This document shows, piece by piece, positions 8,631-17,739 of a stretch of 64,000 bases of DNA. Every line of letters begins with the position of its first letter. The stretch's first letter is position 1. The position numbers were made by a program, and so were the translations under genes. Below the pieces are notes generated by a model that saw only the letters and a program-made list of their open reading frames with translations, was not told the origin of the DNA and did no database searches. The stretch is from assembly GCA_007695175.1 (NCBI GenBank), contig REEH01000110.1:1-64000 (forward strand), read 5' to 3'. The stretch comes from Spirochaetaceae bacterium (GTDB lineage: Bacteria; Spirochaetota; Spirochaetia; DSM-27196; Alkalispirochaetaceae).

Positions 8631-10661
8631 TCAATGTCCCTGAGTGAGATCCTTGAGGTTGAGAACGGCCGGTACCGCGCGGATGCACTTGGCGATTTTC
8701 CGCAGGTCCTGGGTGCGTTCCACTTCCAGGGTGAAACTGGCCTCCAGGTTGCCCGTGGGCGCTTCGTCAATACGTCCCTCGATCAGGTGTCCCTTGATCT
8801 TGCGTACCGCTCCCTCGATTTCGCTGAAAAGGTCGTTTGTCTTGCGGGCTATCACGTGGAACCGATGCGTCACCTTGGGTGAGACGGTCTCCCACTCCAC
8901 CTCGATCAGGCGCTCATCCACGTCGGGTATGCTCTGGAGGCTGCGGCATTCACGCTTGTGGATGATGATTCCCCGGCCCCGGGAGACGTACCCCACGATA
9001 TCATCCCCCGTGCGGGGTGAGCAGCACTGCGCGAAGTGGATGAGCAGGTTCTTCTCTTTTCCTACCCGGATTTCGACTTTGTGCTGATCCAGGATCTGGG
9101 ACGTCTCCGGCGACATTTCCCGACGCTGACCCTTGCGGCGCTGCGCCGCGGCGCGGCCCGTACCATCTTCCGCCTCGCCGGATGTCGCCTGCTTGCGGGC
9201 GATGATGCTCTGGTTGATGATCAGGTGCTCATCGTTTTTGTTGAGCCACGCCCGGATCTTGCTGCGTGCCCGGGATGTGCGGGCGTACCTCAGCCAGTTC
9301 AGGTGAGGCCGTGCGTTGGGACTGGTCATGATTTCGATCACCTGCGTATTCCGCAGAGGTTCCCGGAGTGGTATGATGGCGCCGTCCGCCTTGGCCCCCG
9401 TGGTGCGGTGTCCTACTTCCGTATGGATGTGGTAGGCGAAATCGATGGCGGTAGACCCTTTGGGCAGCTGGATCGCGTCGCCCTTGGGTGTGAAGACATA
9501 GATCGAGTCGCGCAGAATTTCCCGCTTTATCTCCTCAAGAAACTCGTTGGACGTAATGCGTACGTCCCGCAGATCCTTGACGCGGTTCATGATAGCAAGA
9601 TCGGAGGCCCGTACCTGGTCGCGATGGACGCCCCGTTTGTAGAGCCAGTGTGCGGCTATGCCGTACTCCGCCGTGCGGTGCATCCCGTGGGTTCTTATCT
9701 GGAACTCGATTACCCGGCCCTGGAAACCCACCACCGCCGTATGGAGGCTCTGGTACTGGTTGGCCTTGGGCATGGCGATGTAGTCCTTGAAGCGCCCCTC
9801 GATTGGCGGCCAGAGACGGTGAATCATGCCGAGAATCTGATAACACTGGTTTGTGTTGTCGCAAAGGATCCGCACGCCCAGGAGATCGTAGATCTCGCCC
9901 GGTTCCTTGCTGTATCGCTTCATCTTGCGATATACGCTGTAGAAATGCTTGGCCCGGCTCTCAACGGTGACGGGAACCTTCTCGTCCCGTGCGGCCCGTG
10001 TTATGGCGTTCTTTACCCGCTCCAGGTAGGCCGCCCGCTCGTTGCGCTTCTCCGCGACGAGTTCCTTTATAGTCAGATACGCGTCGGGATTGAGATGCTT
10101 GAGCGAGAGATCCTCCAGTTCGTCCTTCATCCAGCTTATGCCGAGACGGCCCGAAAGGGGAGCGTAGATATCCAGCGTCTCCTGGGCGATCTCACGCTGC
10201 CGCGGTCCCTGCTTGTATTCCAGAGTGCGCATGTTATGGAGCTTGTCCGCCAGTTTGATCAGGATTACCCGGACGTCCTTGACCATCGCCAGGAGCATTT
10301 TCCGGATAGTCTCCGTCTCCTGTACGTTGCGGTTCTGAGCTTTCACCACGGCGATCTTGGTCACCCCCTGTACGAGCGCTTCCACTTCGCGGCCGAACTG
10401 ACGCCGCAGTTCGCTCTTGTTCATGATCGTGTCCTCCAGCACATCGTGAAGGAGGGCGGCGATTATCGTGGCGGCGTCCATCTTGAGGTTTATCAGGATC
10501 TCCGCCACCTGCAAAGGATGGGTGAAGTAGGGGTCCCCGGAATCGCGCACCTGTCCCTCGTGCAGTTTTTCCGATACCCGGGCCGCTGCGAGGATGCGTT
10601 CCTGTTCCGGTGGACGATAGGAGGAGATAACCTGTTCCAGTTCCGCGATTGTCTTAACCAT
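8631..10661 (-). CDS. rel: Bifunctional (p)ppGpp synthetase/hydrolase
   Basis: Makes and degrades the stringent-response alarmone. Domain order is HD hydrolase (about 40-180, with an intact HD-ED pair in ALLHDVLEDT), synthetase (about 230-370, with YQSLHTAV, EFQIRT and EYGIAAHW), TGS (about 390-450, VFTPKGDAIQLPKGSTA), a Cys/His region (CCSPRTGDD, HKREC) and C-terminal ACT. The synthetase carries RFKD (GRFKDYIAMPK), the bifunctional Rel/SpoT signature rather than the ExDD of monofunctional RelA. I start at the ATG 10661, which overlaps the prmC stop by 8 bases and follows GGGGGCCAGG; an in-frame TTG lies 7 codons earlier. It is the only long Rel homologue here. Confidence 0.95.
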   Translation of the reverse strand: MVKTIAELEQVISSYRPPEQERILAAARVSEKLHEGQVRDSGDPYFTHPLQVAEILINLKMDAATIIAALLHDVLEDTIMNKSELRRQFGREVEALVQGVTKIAVVKAQNRNVQETETIRKMLLAMVKDVRVILIKLADKLHNMRTLEYKQGPRQREIAQETLDIYAPLSGRLGISWMKDELEDLSLKHLNPDAYLTIKELVAEKRNERAAYLERVKNAITRAARDEKVPVTVESRAKHFYSVYRKMKRYSKEPGEIYDLLGVRILCDNTNQCYQILGMIHRLWPPIEGRFKDYIAMPKANQYQSLHTAVVGFQGRVIEFQIRTHGMHRTAEYGIAAHWLYKRGVHRDQVRASDLAIMNRVKDLRDVRITSNEFLEEIKREILRDSIYVFTPKGDAIQLPKGSTAIDFAYHIHTEVGHRTTGAKADGAIIPLREPLRNTQVIEIMTSPNARPHLNWLRYARTSRARSKIRAWLNKNDEHLIINQSIIARKQATSGEAEDGTGRAAAQRRKGQRREMSPETSQILDQHKVEIRVGKEKNLLIHFAQCCSPRTGDDIVGYVSRGRGIIIHKRECRSLQSIPDVDERLIEVEWETVSPKVTHRFHVIARKTNDLFSEIEGAVRKIKGHLIEGRIDEAPTGNLEASFTLEVERTQDLRKIAKCIRAVPAVLNLKDLTQGH

Positions 10662-11541
10662 CCGTAACCTGGCCCCCGGCAACTACTAGGCGGTCATATC
10701 CCGCAAAATCCCGTCGTTTCGTCACGCGGGTAAAACCTGTCTCCCGGCACAGAGCCGATACCTGCTCGGCCTGCCCGGCCCCGCACTCCAGGAGCAGATA
10801 ACCTCCCGGGTTGAGTCGCCGCCACGCCTGCGGGATCAGTGCACGGTAGGCCGCGAGGCCGTCCACGCCGCCGGCGAGAGCGCCTATCGGCTCCCCCCAT
10901 CCGCGAGCAAGGGCCGCCTCCGCTTCCCCCTCCGTAAGATAGGGGGGGTTGGCGGAAATCACGTCCACCCTGCGGCCCAGCGGTTCCAGCCAGCACCCGG
11001 ACAGTATCTCCCAGGAGAGATTTTCCGGCACCAGGCGTTCCAGATTTCGTCGCGCCCAGCCGAGAGTCCCCTCATCATTATCGGAAAAACCGGGCTTTAT
11101 CATTATCCCCCGGGCAATGCATTCCCGCACCACCGCGATCGCGACACAGCCGCTTCCGGTACAGCAATCATGGTACCGCACCTCTTTACCCGCCCGGTGA
11201 ATCGCCTGTATCCGATCTACCGTTTCCTCCACGAGCAACTCCGTCTCGGGACGGGGAACGAGAGTCCCGGGTCCCACCATGAAGGAGAGTCCCCGGAACT
11301 CCCGGTACCCCGTGATGTACGCCACCGGCAGGCCCCGTGCACGATCGGCGACGGAGGAGCGGTATCTCGCCTCCATGCGGGGAGGCAGCACCGTTTCCAC
11401 CGGGTCGGGCAGACGTGCCAGAAGATCGCCCCGGTCCCGTTGTACGATGCTCTCCAGTATCACCAGGGCATCAAGCCAGGGCGTCTCGCTGACCGGTCGG
11501 AGGCTGTCGGTTGTCTGGACAAGCAGATCCCGTATCGTCAG
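10654..11541 (-). CDS. prmC: Peptide chain release factor N5-glutamine methyltransferase
   Basis: Methylates the glutamine of the GGQ loop of RF1 and RF2; its substrate RF1 is the gene just upstream. The NPPY catalytic motif is in [12 protein letters not shown], and the SAM-binding glycine loop in [15 protein letters not shown]. The family's N-terminal helical domain ([16 protein letters not shown]...) is encoded before the first GTG (11463), with no ATG, GTG or TTG in frame, so translation probably starts at CTG 11541, in a CTGA overlap with the prfA stop. If GTG 11463 is used instead, 26 conserved-looking residues are lost. The function is certain; the start is not. Confidence 0.9.
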   Translation of the reverse strand: MTIRDLLVQTTDSLRPVSETPWLDALVILESIVQRDRGDLLARLPDPVETVLPPRMEARYRSSVADRARGLPVAYITGYREFRGLSFMVGPGTLVPRPETELLVEETVDRIQAIHRAGKEVRYHDCCTGSGCVAIAVVRECIARGIMIKPGFSDNDEGTLGWARRNLERLVPENLSWEILSGCWLEPLGRRVDVISANPPYLTEGEAEAALARGWGEPIGALAGGVDGLAAYRALIPQAWRRLNPGGYLLLECGAGQAEQVSALCRETGFTRVTKRRDFAGYDRLVVAGGQVTDG

Positions 11542-12611
11542 TTGGTAAGCTCCGTCTCCATGGCGGACAGGCGCAGTGCTTCCACCACTTCATGCAAGTC
11601 ACCCTGGATTATATGGTCAAGTCTATAGAGCGTCAGGTTTATGCGGTGATCCGTAAGACGGTTCTGAGGAAAGTTGTACGTACGGATCCGCTCGCTTCTA
11701 TCACCGCTGCCCACCTGGCTTCTTCGCGTCTCGGCCATCTCCTCCCGCCGGCGCGATTCCTCCATCTCAAAAAGTCGTGCCTTGAGCACCCGCAGCGCTT
11801 TGGTCTTGTTCTTCAACTGGCTCTTCTCGTCCTGGCAGATCACCACCAGCCCGCTGGGTACGTGCGTAACGCGCACCGCCGAGTCGGTAGTGTTTACGCT
11901 CTGCCCGCCTGGTCCGGAAGAGCGGAATACGTCGATACGCAGGTCCTCCTGGCGCACGTGGACGTCCGTATCTTCCGCCTCCGGCATGACCGCCACCGTC
12001 ACGGCGGAGGTGTGGATCCGTCCACCGGACTCCGTGGAGGGAATGCGCTGCACCCGGTGCACACCACTCTCATACTTGAGATGACTGAAAACCTGTTTCC
12101 CCGCGACGGAGAAGATGATCTCCTTGAATCCTCCGATCTCAGTTGCATTGGTTTCCAGAACCTCGGTCTTCCAGTTTTTCTGCTCCGCGTAACGGATGTA
12201 CATGCGGAAGAGATCAGCTGCGAAGAGAGCCGCCTCGTCGCCTCCCGTTCCGGCGCGTATCTCCAGGATCGTATTCTTCTCGTCCAGTGGATCCGGAGGA
12301 ACCAGGAGAAGCTTCAGATCCATCTCCGCCCGGTCACGTCGCGGGAGAAGCTCCGCCTCTTCCTCCTCCGCCATGGCGCGGATCTCCCGGTCCGTTTCCG
12401 CGCTCAGCAGTTCTCCGGCATCGGCGATTTGCTGATCCAGTTCCTGAAGGAGCGTCCAGGCGGACATGATCTCGCTCAGCCGGGTGTGTTCCCGCATCAC
12501 CTCCACGGCATTCTTCTGATCCCGGTGAAGATCCGGGTCGGCCACGAGCAGCTCCACTTCCCGAAGACGCGCCTGCAGTTGCAACAGGCGATCCTTAACT
12601 GGTTTCTCCAC
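11538..12611 (-). CDS. prfA: Peptide chain release factor 1
   Basis: Ends translation at UAA and UAG. The 357-residue protein has the GGQ peptidyl-hydrolysis motif in [20 protein letters not shown] and the RF1-specific C-terminal [19 protein letters not shown]. The N-terminal half is the charged helical PCRF domain. The GTG start at 12611 is supported by an AGGAGG sequence six bases upstream. The gene lies 11 bases after the rhomboid gene, and its stop overlaps the prmC start. Confidence 0.96.
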   Translation of the reverse strand: MEKPVKDRLLQLQARLREVELLVADPDLHRDQKNAVEVMREHTRLSEIMSAWTLLQELDQQIADAGELLSAETDREIRAMAEEEEAELLPRRDRAEMDLKLLLVPPDPLDEKNTILEIRAGTGGDEAALFAADLFRMYIRYAEQKNWKTEVLETNATEIGGFKEIIFSVAGKQVFSHLKYESGVHRVQRIPSTESGGRIHTSAVTVAVMPEAEDTDVHVRQEDLRIDVFRSSGPGGQSVNTTDSAVRVTHVPSGLVVICQDEKSQLKNKTKALRVLKARLFEMEESRRREEMAETRRSQVGSGDRSERIRTYNFPQNRLTDHRINLTLYRLDHIIQGDLHEVVEALRLSAMETELTN

Positions 12612-12622
12612 GAGCGACCTCC

Positions 12623-13189
12623 TCAGCGCGCGCCGCGTCGGTGCGATTGCATGAAGCCGAAGAGGCTGCCGATGACCCCCCCGGAGATATGGGCAAACTG
12701 GGAAACGGAATCCTGCTGCAGCGAGTTGGCCACCTCCCGGGTTAGAAAGAGAATCACCACCAGAATGAAGGTGAGTGGAATCTCTCCCTGTCGGATGTTG
12801 GTAAAGGAGACGAGAAGAATCATCATGAATACGATCCCGCTCGCACCGAGCAGCCCCGTAGGCAGAAAGAGCACGTTGAGAAGACCGGTCACGAGGGCCG
12901 TAATCCCCATCATGATCAGAATACCGGTGGATCCGTACTTCTCCTCCAGAATCGGACCAAGCAGGAGGATAAAGGCAAAATTCCCCATCAGGTGAGACCA
13001 GTTGTCATGTCCGATGACGTGAGTGACGAGTCGGAGGTAATCGATTACGTTGCGGGGGTCCATCGTCGGGCCGACGGCAAAGAACCGGAACGTCAGTCCG
13101 CGCAGAGGCGGTGTCTGGTTGAGAATCATTACCAGCGTAGCCAGAAGTGCAAAGGTGAGCGTTATGGGTGCGTTGTAACGAATCTTCAT
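12623..13189 (-). CDS. Rhomboid-family intramembrane serine protease
   Basis: Cleaves membrane proteins within the bilayer. The 188-residue protein has six hydrophobic segments. The catalytic serine is in [11 protein letters not shown] (GxSG) and the catalytic histidine in [14 protein letters not shown]. The HxxxxHLxxN-type segment ([14 protein letters not shown]) of transmembrane helix 2 is also present, so all active-site elements are intact. I start at ATG 13189; an in-frame start 12 codons earlier adds residues unlike the family. Substrates are unknown, and its position ahead of prfA gives no hint. Confidence 0.88.
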   Translation of the reverse strand: MKIRYNAPITLTFALLATLVMILNQTPPLRGLTFRFFAVGPTMDPRNVIDYLRLVTHVIGHDNWSHLMGNFAFILLLGPILEEKYGSTGILIMMGITALVTGLLNVLFLPTGLLGASGIVFMMILLVSFTNIRQGEIPLTFILVVILFLTREVANSLQQDSVSQFAHISGGVIGSLFGFMQSHRRGAR

Positions 13190-13218
13190 GTGCTCACAGT
13201 AGATGCGGCTTCCCGGGG

Positions 13219-13247
13219 CTGTCAATACGCCTCATTTTCGCTATCTT
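13219..13247 (+). promoter_or_regulatory. Possible lipA promoter
   Basis: CTGTCA and TATCTT are 17 bases apart and each match the sigma70 consensus at four of six positions. The -10 ends only six bases before the lipA ATG, and no Shine-Dalgarno is visible, so transcripts would have almost no leader. Confidence 0.3.
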
Positions 13248-13253
13248 TGAACG

Positions 13254-14156
13254 ATGAGTACTGAGACGATCCGCAAGCCTGACTGGCTGAAAATACAGTT
13301 GAATACGACGGACAACTTTCGCTACCTCAAGCGGCTCATGAGGGAAGAGCGACTCAATACGGTTTGCGAGGAGGCGCGCTGTCCCAATATTCACGAATGC
13401 TGGGGTGAACACAAGACGGCCACGTTCATGATCCTGGGCGATACGTGCACACGGCGCTGCCGGTTCTGTGCGGTGAAAACGGGCCTGCCCGGAGCGGTGG
13501 ACGTGCGGGAACCGGAGCGGGTAGCGGAATCGGTGAGAAAAATGGACCTGCGTCACGTGGTGATCACGATGGTGAACCGGGATGATCTGAAGGACGGTGG
13601 GGCCTCCCTGGTGGCGGCTACGGTGCTGGCGATACGGGAAGAGGCTCCGACATGCACTGTAGAGGTCCTTACCAGCGATTTTCTCGGTAACGATGCCTCC
13701 ATCCGGACCGTAATGGATTCAAAACCGGCGATCATGAGCCACAACCTTGAGACGGTCCGGCGGCTCACGCGACAGGTGCGTTCCAGGAGCGATTATGACC
13801 GCTCCCTGCGGGTGCTCGCCGTGGCCCGGCAGATCGATCCCGGCAGCGTCACCAAGTCGAGCCTTATGCTGGGCCTCGGAGAGAGTCTCCGGGAGGTGGA
13901 GGAATCGATGGACGATCTTCTTCATCATGGCGTTTCGATCCTCAACCTGGGGCAGTATCTCCAGCCCACCAGGACGCATCTGCCGGTACAGCGGTACTGG
14001 AGCCCGGAGGAGTTTGACCGCCTGGGGGAGACGGCCTTGCGAAAAGGCTTTGCTCATTGTGATTCCGGGCCGCTGGTGCGTTCCTCCTATCACGCGGGAG
14101 CGGGATACGAGGAGTACCGCCGGAAGATGCATCCCCTGTACCGCGATCAGGAGTGA
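13254..14156 (+). CDS. lipA: Lipoyl synthase
   Basis: Radical SAM enzyme that inserts two sulfurs into protein-bound octanoyl groups to make lipoyl cofactor for 2-oxoacid dehydrogenases and the glycine cleavage system. The auxiliary cluster motif CEEARCPNIHEC (CX4CX5C) is followed by the SAM-cluster motif CTRRCRFC (CX3CX2C); the C-terminal VRSSYHAG carries the RSSY auxiliary-cluster serine. At 300 residues it is full length. It is divergent from the rhomboid gene with a 64-base gap. No lipB or lipoate ligase lies nearby. Confidence 0.96.
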   Translation: MSTETIRKPDWLKIQLNTTDNFRYLKRLMREERLNTVCEEARCPNIHECWGEHKTATFMILGDTCTRRCRFCAVKTGLPGAVDVREPERVAESVRKMDLRHVVITMVNRDDLKDGGASLVAATVLAIREEAPTCTVEVLTSDFLGNDASIRTVMDSKPAIMSHNLETVRRLTRQVRSRSDYDRSLRVLAVARQIDPGSVTKSSLMLGLGESLREVEESMDDLLHHGVSILNLGQYLQPTRTHLPVQRYWSPEEFDRLGETALRKGFAHCDSGPLVRSSYHAGAGYEEYRRKMHPLYRDQE

Positions 14157-14238
14157 AAGCATTTTCGTGTATCATTTTTTTATCCCGGTGTTACCTTGGC
14201 GCATCCCCGTTGTTATAGAGGGTGAGTCAGCACGTCAT

Positions 14239-14279
14239 GGCCTGCGGGGTTCACCTCCTTTCCTCGCAGGCCTTTTTTT
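14239..14279 (+). terminator. Intrinsic terminator downstream of lipA
   Basis: GGCCTGCG (14239-14246) and CGCAGGCC (14265-14272) form a perfect 8-bp GC-rich stem with an 18-base loop, followed by seven T residues (14273-14279). It lies 83 bases after the lipA stop and separates lipA from ligA. Confidence 0.85.
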
Positions 14280-14347
14280 GTCCTGCCCGTTTCTACGGCC
14301 CCGCCCGTTTCTTCCACGACGATCTTTATCAGGAGTGGAAAATCCGG

Positions 14348-14353
14348 TATACA
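14348..14353 (+). promoter_or_regulatory. Possible -10 element of ligA
   Basis: TATACA lies nine bases before the ligA ATG. No convincing -35 and no Shine-Dalgarno are visible. The spacing suggests a leaderless or near-leaderless transcript. Confidence 0.3.
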
Positions 14354-14362
14354 CTTTTCCCC

Positions 14363-16315
14363 ATGAGTGAGCAGGAGGACCGGAAGGAGCGGATCGAGAG
14401 CCTGGTGCGCCAGGTGGAACGCCATCAGCACCTCTACTACAATGATGAACCGGAAATAAGCGACCAGGAGTTTGATCGGCTCTGGGACGAACTGCGCGCC
14501 CTCGCCCCGGATCATCCTCTTTTCTCCCGCCTGGGTGCCGACGGGAGTGAGGCCTTCCCGAAACGGGCGCACCGCATGCCCATGAACAGCCAGGACAAGG
14601 CGTCCAGTCCGGAGCAGTTTCTCCGCTGGGTTCGGCGCGTAGATCATCCACGCTATATCGTACAGTACAAGCTGGACGGGGCGAGTATCGAGCTCCAGTA
14701 CGATCAGGGGGAATTCCTCTGTGGCGTGACACGGGGTGACGGGCAGATCGGCGATGATATTTCCCCCAACGTTCGTCGTATGCAGGGCGTGCCGATACGC
14801 CTGAAAACGCCCTTTACCGGTGCGGTCCGGGGAGAGGTGATCATGGAGCACCATGTTCACCGGACGCTGTACCGGGACAAGGCAAACTGTCGCAACGCGG
14901 CAAACGGTATCATGCGGCGCAAGGACGGAATCGGCAGCGAGCATCTCAAGATCCTCTGCTACGACGCATTCACCCTTTCCGGCGATGTTGAGTTCCGGCA
15001 GGAAGAGGACAAACTGGAGTGGATCGGAGCGAACGGATTCGTGCCTGTTCCATACCAGGTATTTCCCACGGCCCAGGAAGTGATCCACTTTCGGGACCTT
15101 GTTATCGAAGAGCGGGCGGATCTCGGGTACGATATCGACGGGCTCGTGGTCAAGGGGCCGGAGATCGACCCGGCCGATATGCAACGGACCCGACCGCAAA
15201 AGCAGATCGCTTTCAAGTTCTCCTCCGAGGAGGGGATCACCGTTCTCAGGGATGTTGTATGGAGTGAGTCGGGTCACCTCTATACACCGGTCGCGATGGT
15301 TGATCCGGTGCAGCTTGCGGGCACCACCGTGCGGCGGGCAAGCCTGGTCCACCCGGAACTTATCGAGACGATGGGTCTGCGGATCGGCAGCGAGGTGGTC
15401 ATCACCAAGCGGGGAGATATCATTCCGAAAATCGAACGCCTGGTGCGACAGCGTGAGGAAAGGGAAGGGGATGAGGGGAAAATCGTCCCGCCCTCCCGCT
15501 GCGGGACGTGCGGAGCGGAGGTGGTCAACGAGGGGAAGCGGGTTTACTGTTCCAATCCTTCCTGCCCTCGCCGGGATTTCCACCGTCTGCGCAAGTGGAT
15601 CTCCGTTCTGGACGTACGGGATTTCGGCGATGTGCTTCTGGGCAAGCTCTTTGAGGCCGGGCTGGTGCGGGAGATCGCGGATCTCTACCTGCTGGAGGAA
15701 GATACACTTGCGGCTCTCGAGGGTATGGGCCGCGTAAGCGCGCGGAAAGCGCTGGAAAACCTCCGGTCCGCCGGGCCGATACCGCTGGAACGGTTCATCG
15801 CCGGCTTTGATATCGGGGGAATCGCGGAACTGAAGCTGCGCAAGGTGGTGGAGGCGGGATTCGACACGCTTGATCGTATCGCCGAGGCCTCGGTGGAAGA
15901 GCTTTCCCGGGCGGAAGGAATCGCGGAAACTACGGCGGAGGCTCTCCTGCGGGGTATCCATGCTGTCCTGCCGCAGATGCGGCGTGTTCTGGCGTCGGGA
16001 TGCCTGGAAGTACATCAGGGTCCGCACGCTTCCCGGGAGGCGAAGCGTCTGGAGGGCCTTTCCTTTTGCTTCACCGGAGCCATGGAACGAATGAAACGGT
16101 CCGACGCGGAGAAACTGGTGCGTGCCGCCGGCGGCGAGGTGCGATCATCCGTCACGGGGGAACTGGGGCGCCTGGTGACCAATGACCCCGGCTCGAACTC
16201 CTCAAAAGCGCGTCGAGCCCGGGAACTGGGGGTGCCCATTATCTCGGAAGATGAGTTTCTCTCCCTCCTGGAAGAGAAGGACGCCGGCTCCGTTGCACCG
16301 GGACGTGAGCCGTAG
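14363..16315 (+). CDS. ligA: NAD-dependent DNA ligase
   Basis: Seals nicks during replication and repair. Domain order is Ia (YYNDEPEISDQEFDRLWDEL), the adenylation domain with the AMP-accepting lysine in QYKLDGAS and the RGDGQIGDD loop, an OB fold, a four-cysteine zinc finger (CGTCGA ... YCSNPSC), HhH repeats and a C-terminal BRCT domain from about residue 570 (FCFTGAMERMKR). At 650 residues it is slightly shorter than the usual 670. I use the ATG at 14363, because the open frame upstream runs through the terminator hairpin. KLDGAS departs from the more common K(L/I)DG(V/L)A but keeps the lysine. Confidence 0.94.
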   Translation: MSEQEDRKERIESLVRQVERHQHLYYNDEPEISDQEFDRLWDELRALAPDHPLFSRLGADGSEAFPKRAHRMPMNSQDKASSPEQFLRWVRRVDHPRYIVQYKLDGASIELQYDQGEFLCGVTRGDGQIGDDISPNVRRMQGVPIRLKTPFTGAVRGEVIMEHHVHRTLYRDKANCRNAANGIMRRKDGIGSEHLKILCYDAFTLSGDVEFRQEEDKLEWIGANGFVPVPYQVFPTAQEVIHFRDLVIEERADLGYDIDGLVVKGPEIDPADMQRTRPQKQIAFKFSSEEGITVLRDVVWSESGHLYTPVAMVDPVQLAGTTVRRASLVHPELIETMGLRIGSEVVITKRGDIIPKIERLVRQREEREGDEGKIVPPSRCGTCGAEVVNEGKRVYCSNPSCPRRDFHRLRKWISVLDVRDFGDVLLGKLFEAGLVREIADLYLLEEDTLAALEGMGRVSARKALENLRSAGPIPLERFIAGFDIGGIAELKLRKVVEAGFDTLDRIAEASVEELSRAEGIAETTAEALLRGIHAVLPQMRRVLASGCLEVHQGPHASREAKRLEGLSFCFTGAMERMKRSDAEKLVRAAGGEVRSSVTGELGRLVTNDPGSNSSKARRARELGVPIISEDEFLSLLEEKDAGSVAPGREP

Positions 16316-16326
16316 TAGCATTGCCT

Positions 16327-17739
16327 ATGGACAGGAACCTGCGCGACCAGATTGAAGACTTCTACCTGCCCCGGCAGCTTATCGAGGCTATACTCGAGGT
16401 GGGGGGCATCCCCATGGACAGCGAGGAGGTGGATGTCGGGGTGGGCTTCATCGATATCGCCGACTACACCTTTCTGTCAAAGTTCCTTACCCCAAAGGAA
16501 AACCAGGAAGTGCTTAACGGTCTCTATACTGCCTTCAACGGAGTGCTGCAGCGCCACGGGGGATACCTGAACAAGATCGAGGGCGACTCCCTCATGTTCC
16601 ACTACGGGGGGCTTATTGATCCGGTGGCGCGTCGTACGGCGGATCCTGATGCGGTACGGGTCTACATAGCTCGGGAGCTTTTCTTCACCTGTATCGAGAT
16701 GCAGCGGGTAAGCGTACGTTTCAACAACGCGGACGAGCGCTTTCTCGACCAGTACACGAGCGATGCGGACCGAACGGCCCTGGAGCGGGCCTTTGCGATA
16801 ATCCAGCGTCTGCGCAGCGACACCAATGTGGCTAATCCCCTGAGCGCCATGTTCCAGATCCGCATCCGTGTGGGAGCCAACCTGGGAGAAGTTACGATCG
16901 GAAACTTCGGGCCCGAGGGAGCGCGCCAGTGGGACGTGATCGGAATGCCCGTGATCGACGCAAAGCGCATGGAGACGACCGCCCCCGTGGGAGGGTTGCG
17001 CATTTCCCGCGCCTATTACGATATTCTCTCCCGCCAGGGATTTCTGGACGAGTATATGGAACGGTTTCGCCGGGAGGCGGGCGCCCTGGGTAGCCGCTAT
17101 GCCCGGATCACCTGGGACGAGCTTTTTGCGTTACGGCAGGTGCGGCTTCGGGAGAAGGGGGATGCCGTATTCGAGACGTGCAGTATCCAGGTGAATCCCG
17201 GTCTGCCCGAGCAGATCGCGGACCAGGTCAGGGCGCTGCTTGAACACAGTTCCGTCGGAGCGGAACGGATCGTGGACATTATCAAGTACTACCGCGGAAA
17301 CCGCCACGTGGTCGAGGCAATCGAGGAATCCCTTCTGGACCAGGGTGTCGTACTGCGGCGCAGCGACGCCTGGGAGATGATGTATCCCAGACGGTTTCAG
17401 ACGCTTATGGAGGAGAATGGCCGTGATCGCGCGGCCGTGGAACGTCAGCTCGCGGGGGAGTTGTCCCTCTTCGAGATGATGGTAAAGCTGGGTCGGTATC
17501 AGGACATCATCAACAAGCGCCATGCCCGGAGGGGCGAGCCCGAGCCCTTTTCCAACTACGATCGCTATGTAACGGCGCGGCGGGAACTCCTGCTCCGGGA
17601 ATACGAGGAGCGGAAGGCTGAAATCGCCCAGCGCGCCTACTTTCACGAGGTGGTCTTTCCCATGTTCTTCGCCAGTATCGTCGCGTCGATAATGGAGTAC
17701 CAGTCGGAGCGGGAGAACCTGGAGTTGCTCAGCGGATGA
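16327..17739 (+). CDS. Class III adenylate/guanylate cyclase-like protein
   Basis: Soluble 470-residue protein whose first 240 residues form a class III cyclase domain: GFIDIADYTFLSKFL holds the first metal-binding Asp, LNKIEGDSLMFHYG holds Lys and the second Asp, and WDVIGMPVIDAKRME aligns with the D-(I/V)-x-G-x-x-V-N-x-A-x-R transition-state segment. In that segment the usual Asn is Ile, although the Arg is kept. The C-terminal 230 residues are charged and helical, match nothing I recognise, and include no membrane segment. Product and activity are uncertain. ATG 16327 is used; a TTG lies two codons earlier. The 3' end overlaps the convergent next gene by 11 bases. Confidence 0.75.
   Translation: MDRNLRDQIEDFYLPRQLIEAILEVGGIPMDSEEVDVGVGFIDIADYTFLSKFLTPKENQEVLNGLYTAFNGVLQRHGGYLNKIEGDSLMFHYGGLIDPVARRTADPDAVRVYIARELFFTCIEMQRVSVRFNNADERFLDQYTSDADRTALERAFAIIQRLRSDTNVANPLSAMFQIRIRVGANLGEVTIGNFGPEGARQWDVIGMPVIDAKRMETTAPVGGLRISRAYYDILSRQGFLDEYMERFRREAGALGSRYARITWDELFALRQVRLREKGDAVFETCSIQVNPGLPEQIADQVRALLEHSSVGAERIVDIIKYYRGNRHVVEAIEESLLDQGVVLRRSDAWEMMYPRRFQTLMEENGRDRAAVERQLAGELSLFEMMVKLGRYQDIINKRHARRGEPEPFSNYDRYVTARRELLLREYEERKAEIAQRAYFHEVVFPMFFASIVASIMEYQSERENLELLSG

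Noticed and set aside
8581-8688. N-terminal extension of thiol peroxidase.
   Set aside because: The 36 extra residues have no similarity to Tpx, while the ATG at 8580 gives the standard length and N-terminus.
14222-14362. Upstream extension of the ligase coding region.
   Set aside because: It would be translated through the lipA terminator hairpin and has no DNA-ligase similarity; ATG 14363 matches the family start.
14213-16027. A 604-codon open frame antisense to ligA, and similar long antisense frames over serS/proC (3829-5418), rel (9036-10667), prfA (11511-12995) and the helical-repeat gene (31350-33242).
   Set aside because: They lie opposite genes with firm homology, show biased composition and no family resemblance. 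GC-rich codon use leaves few stops in these frames.
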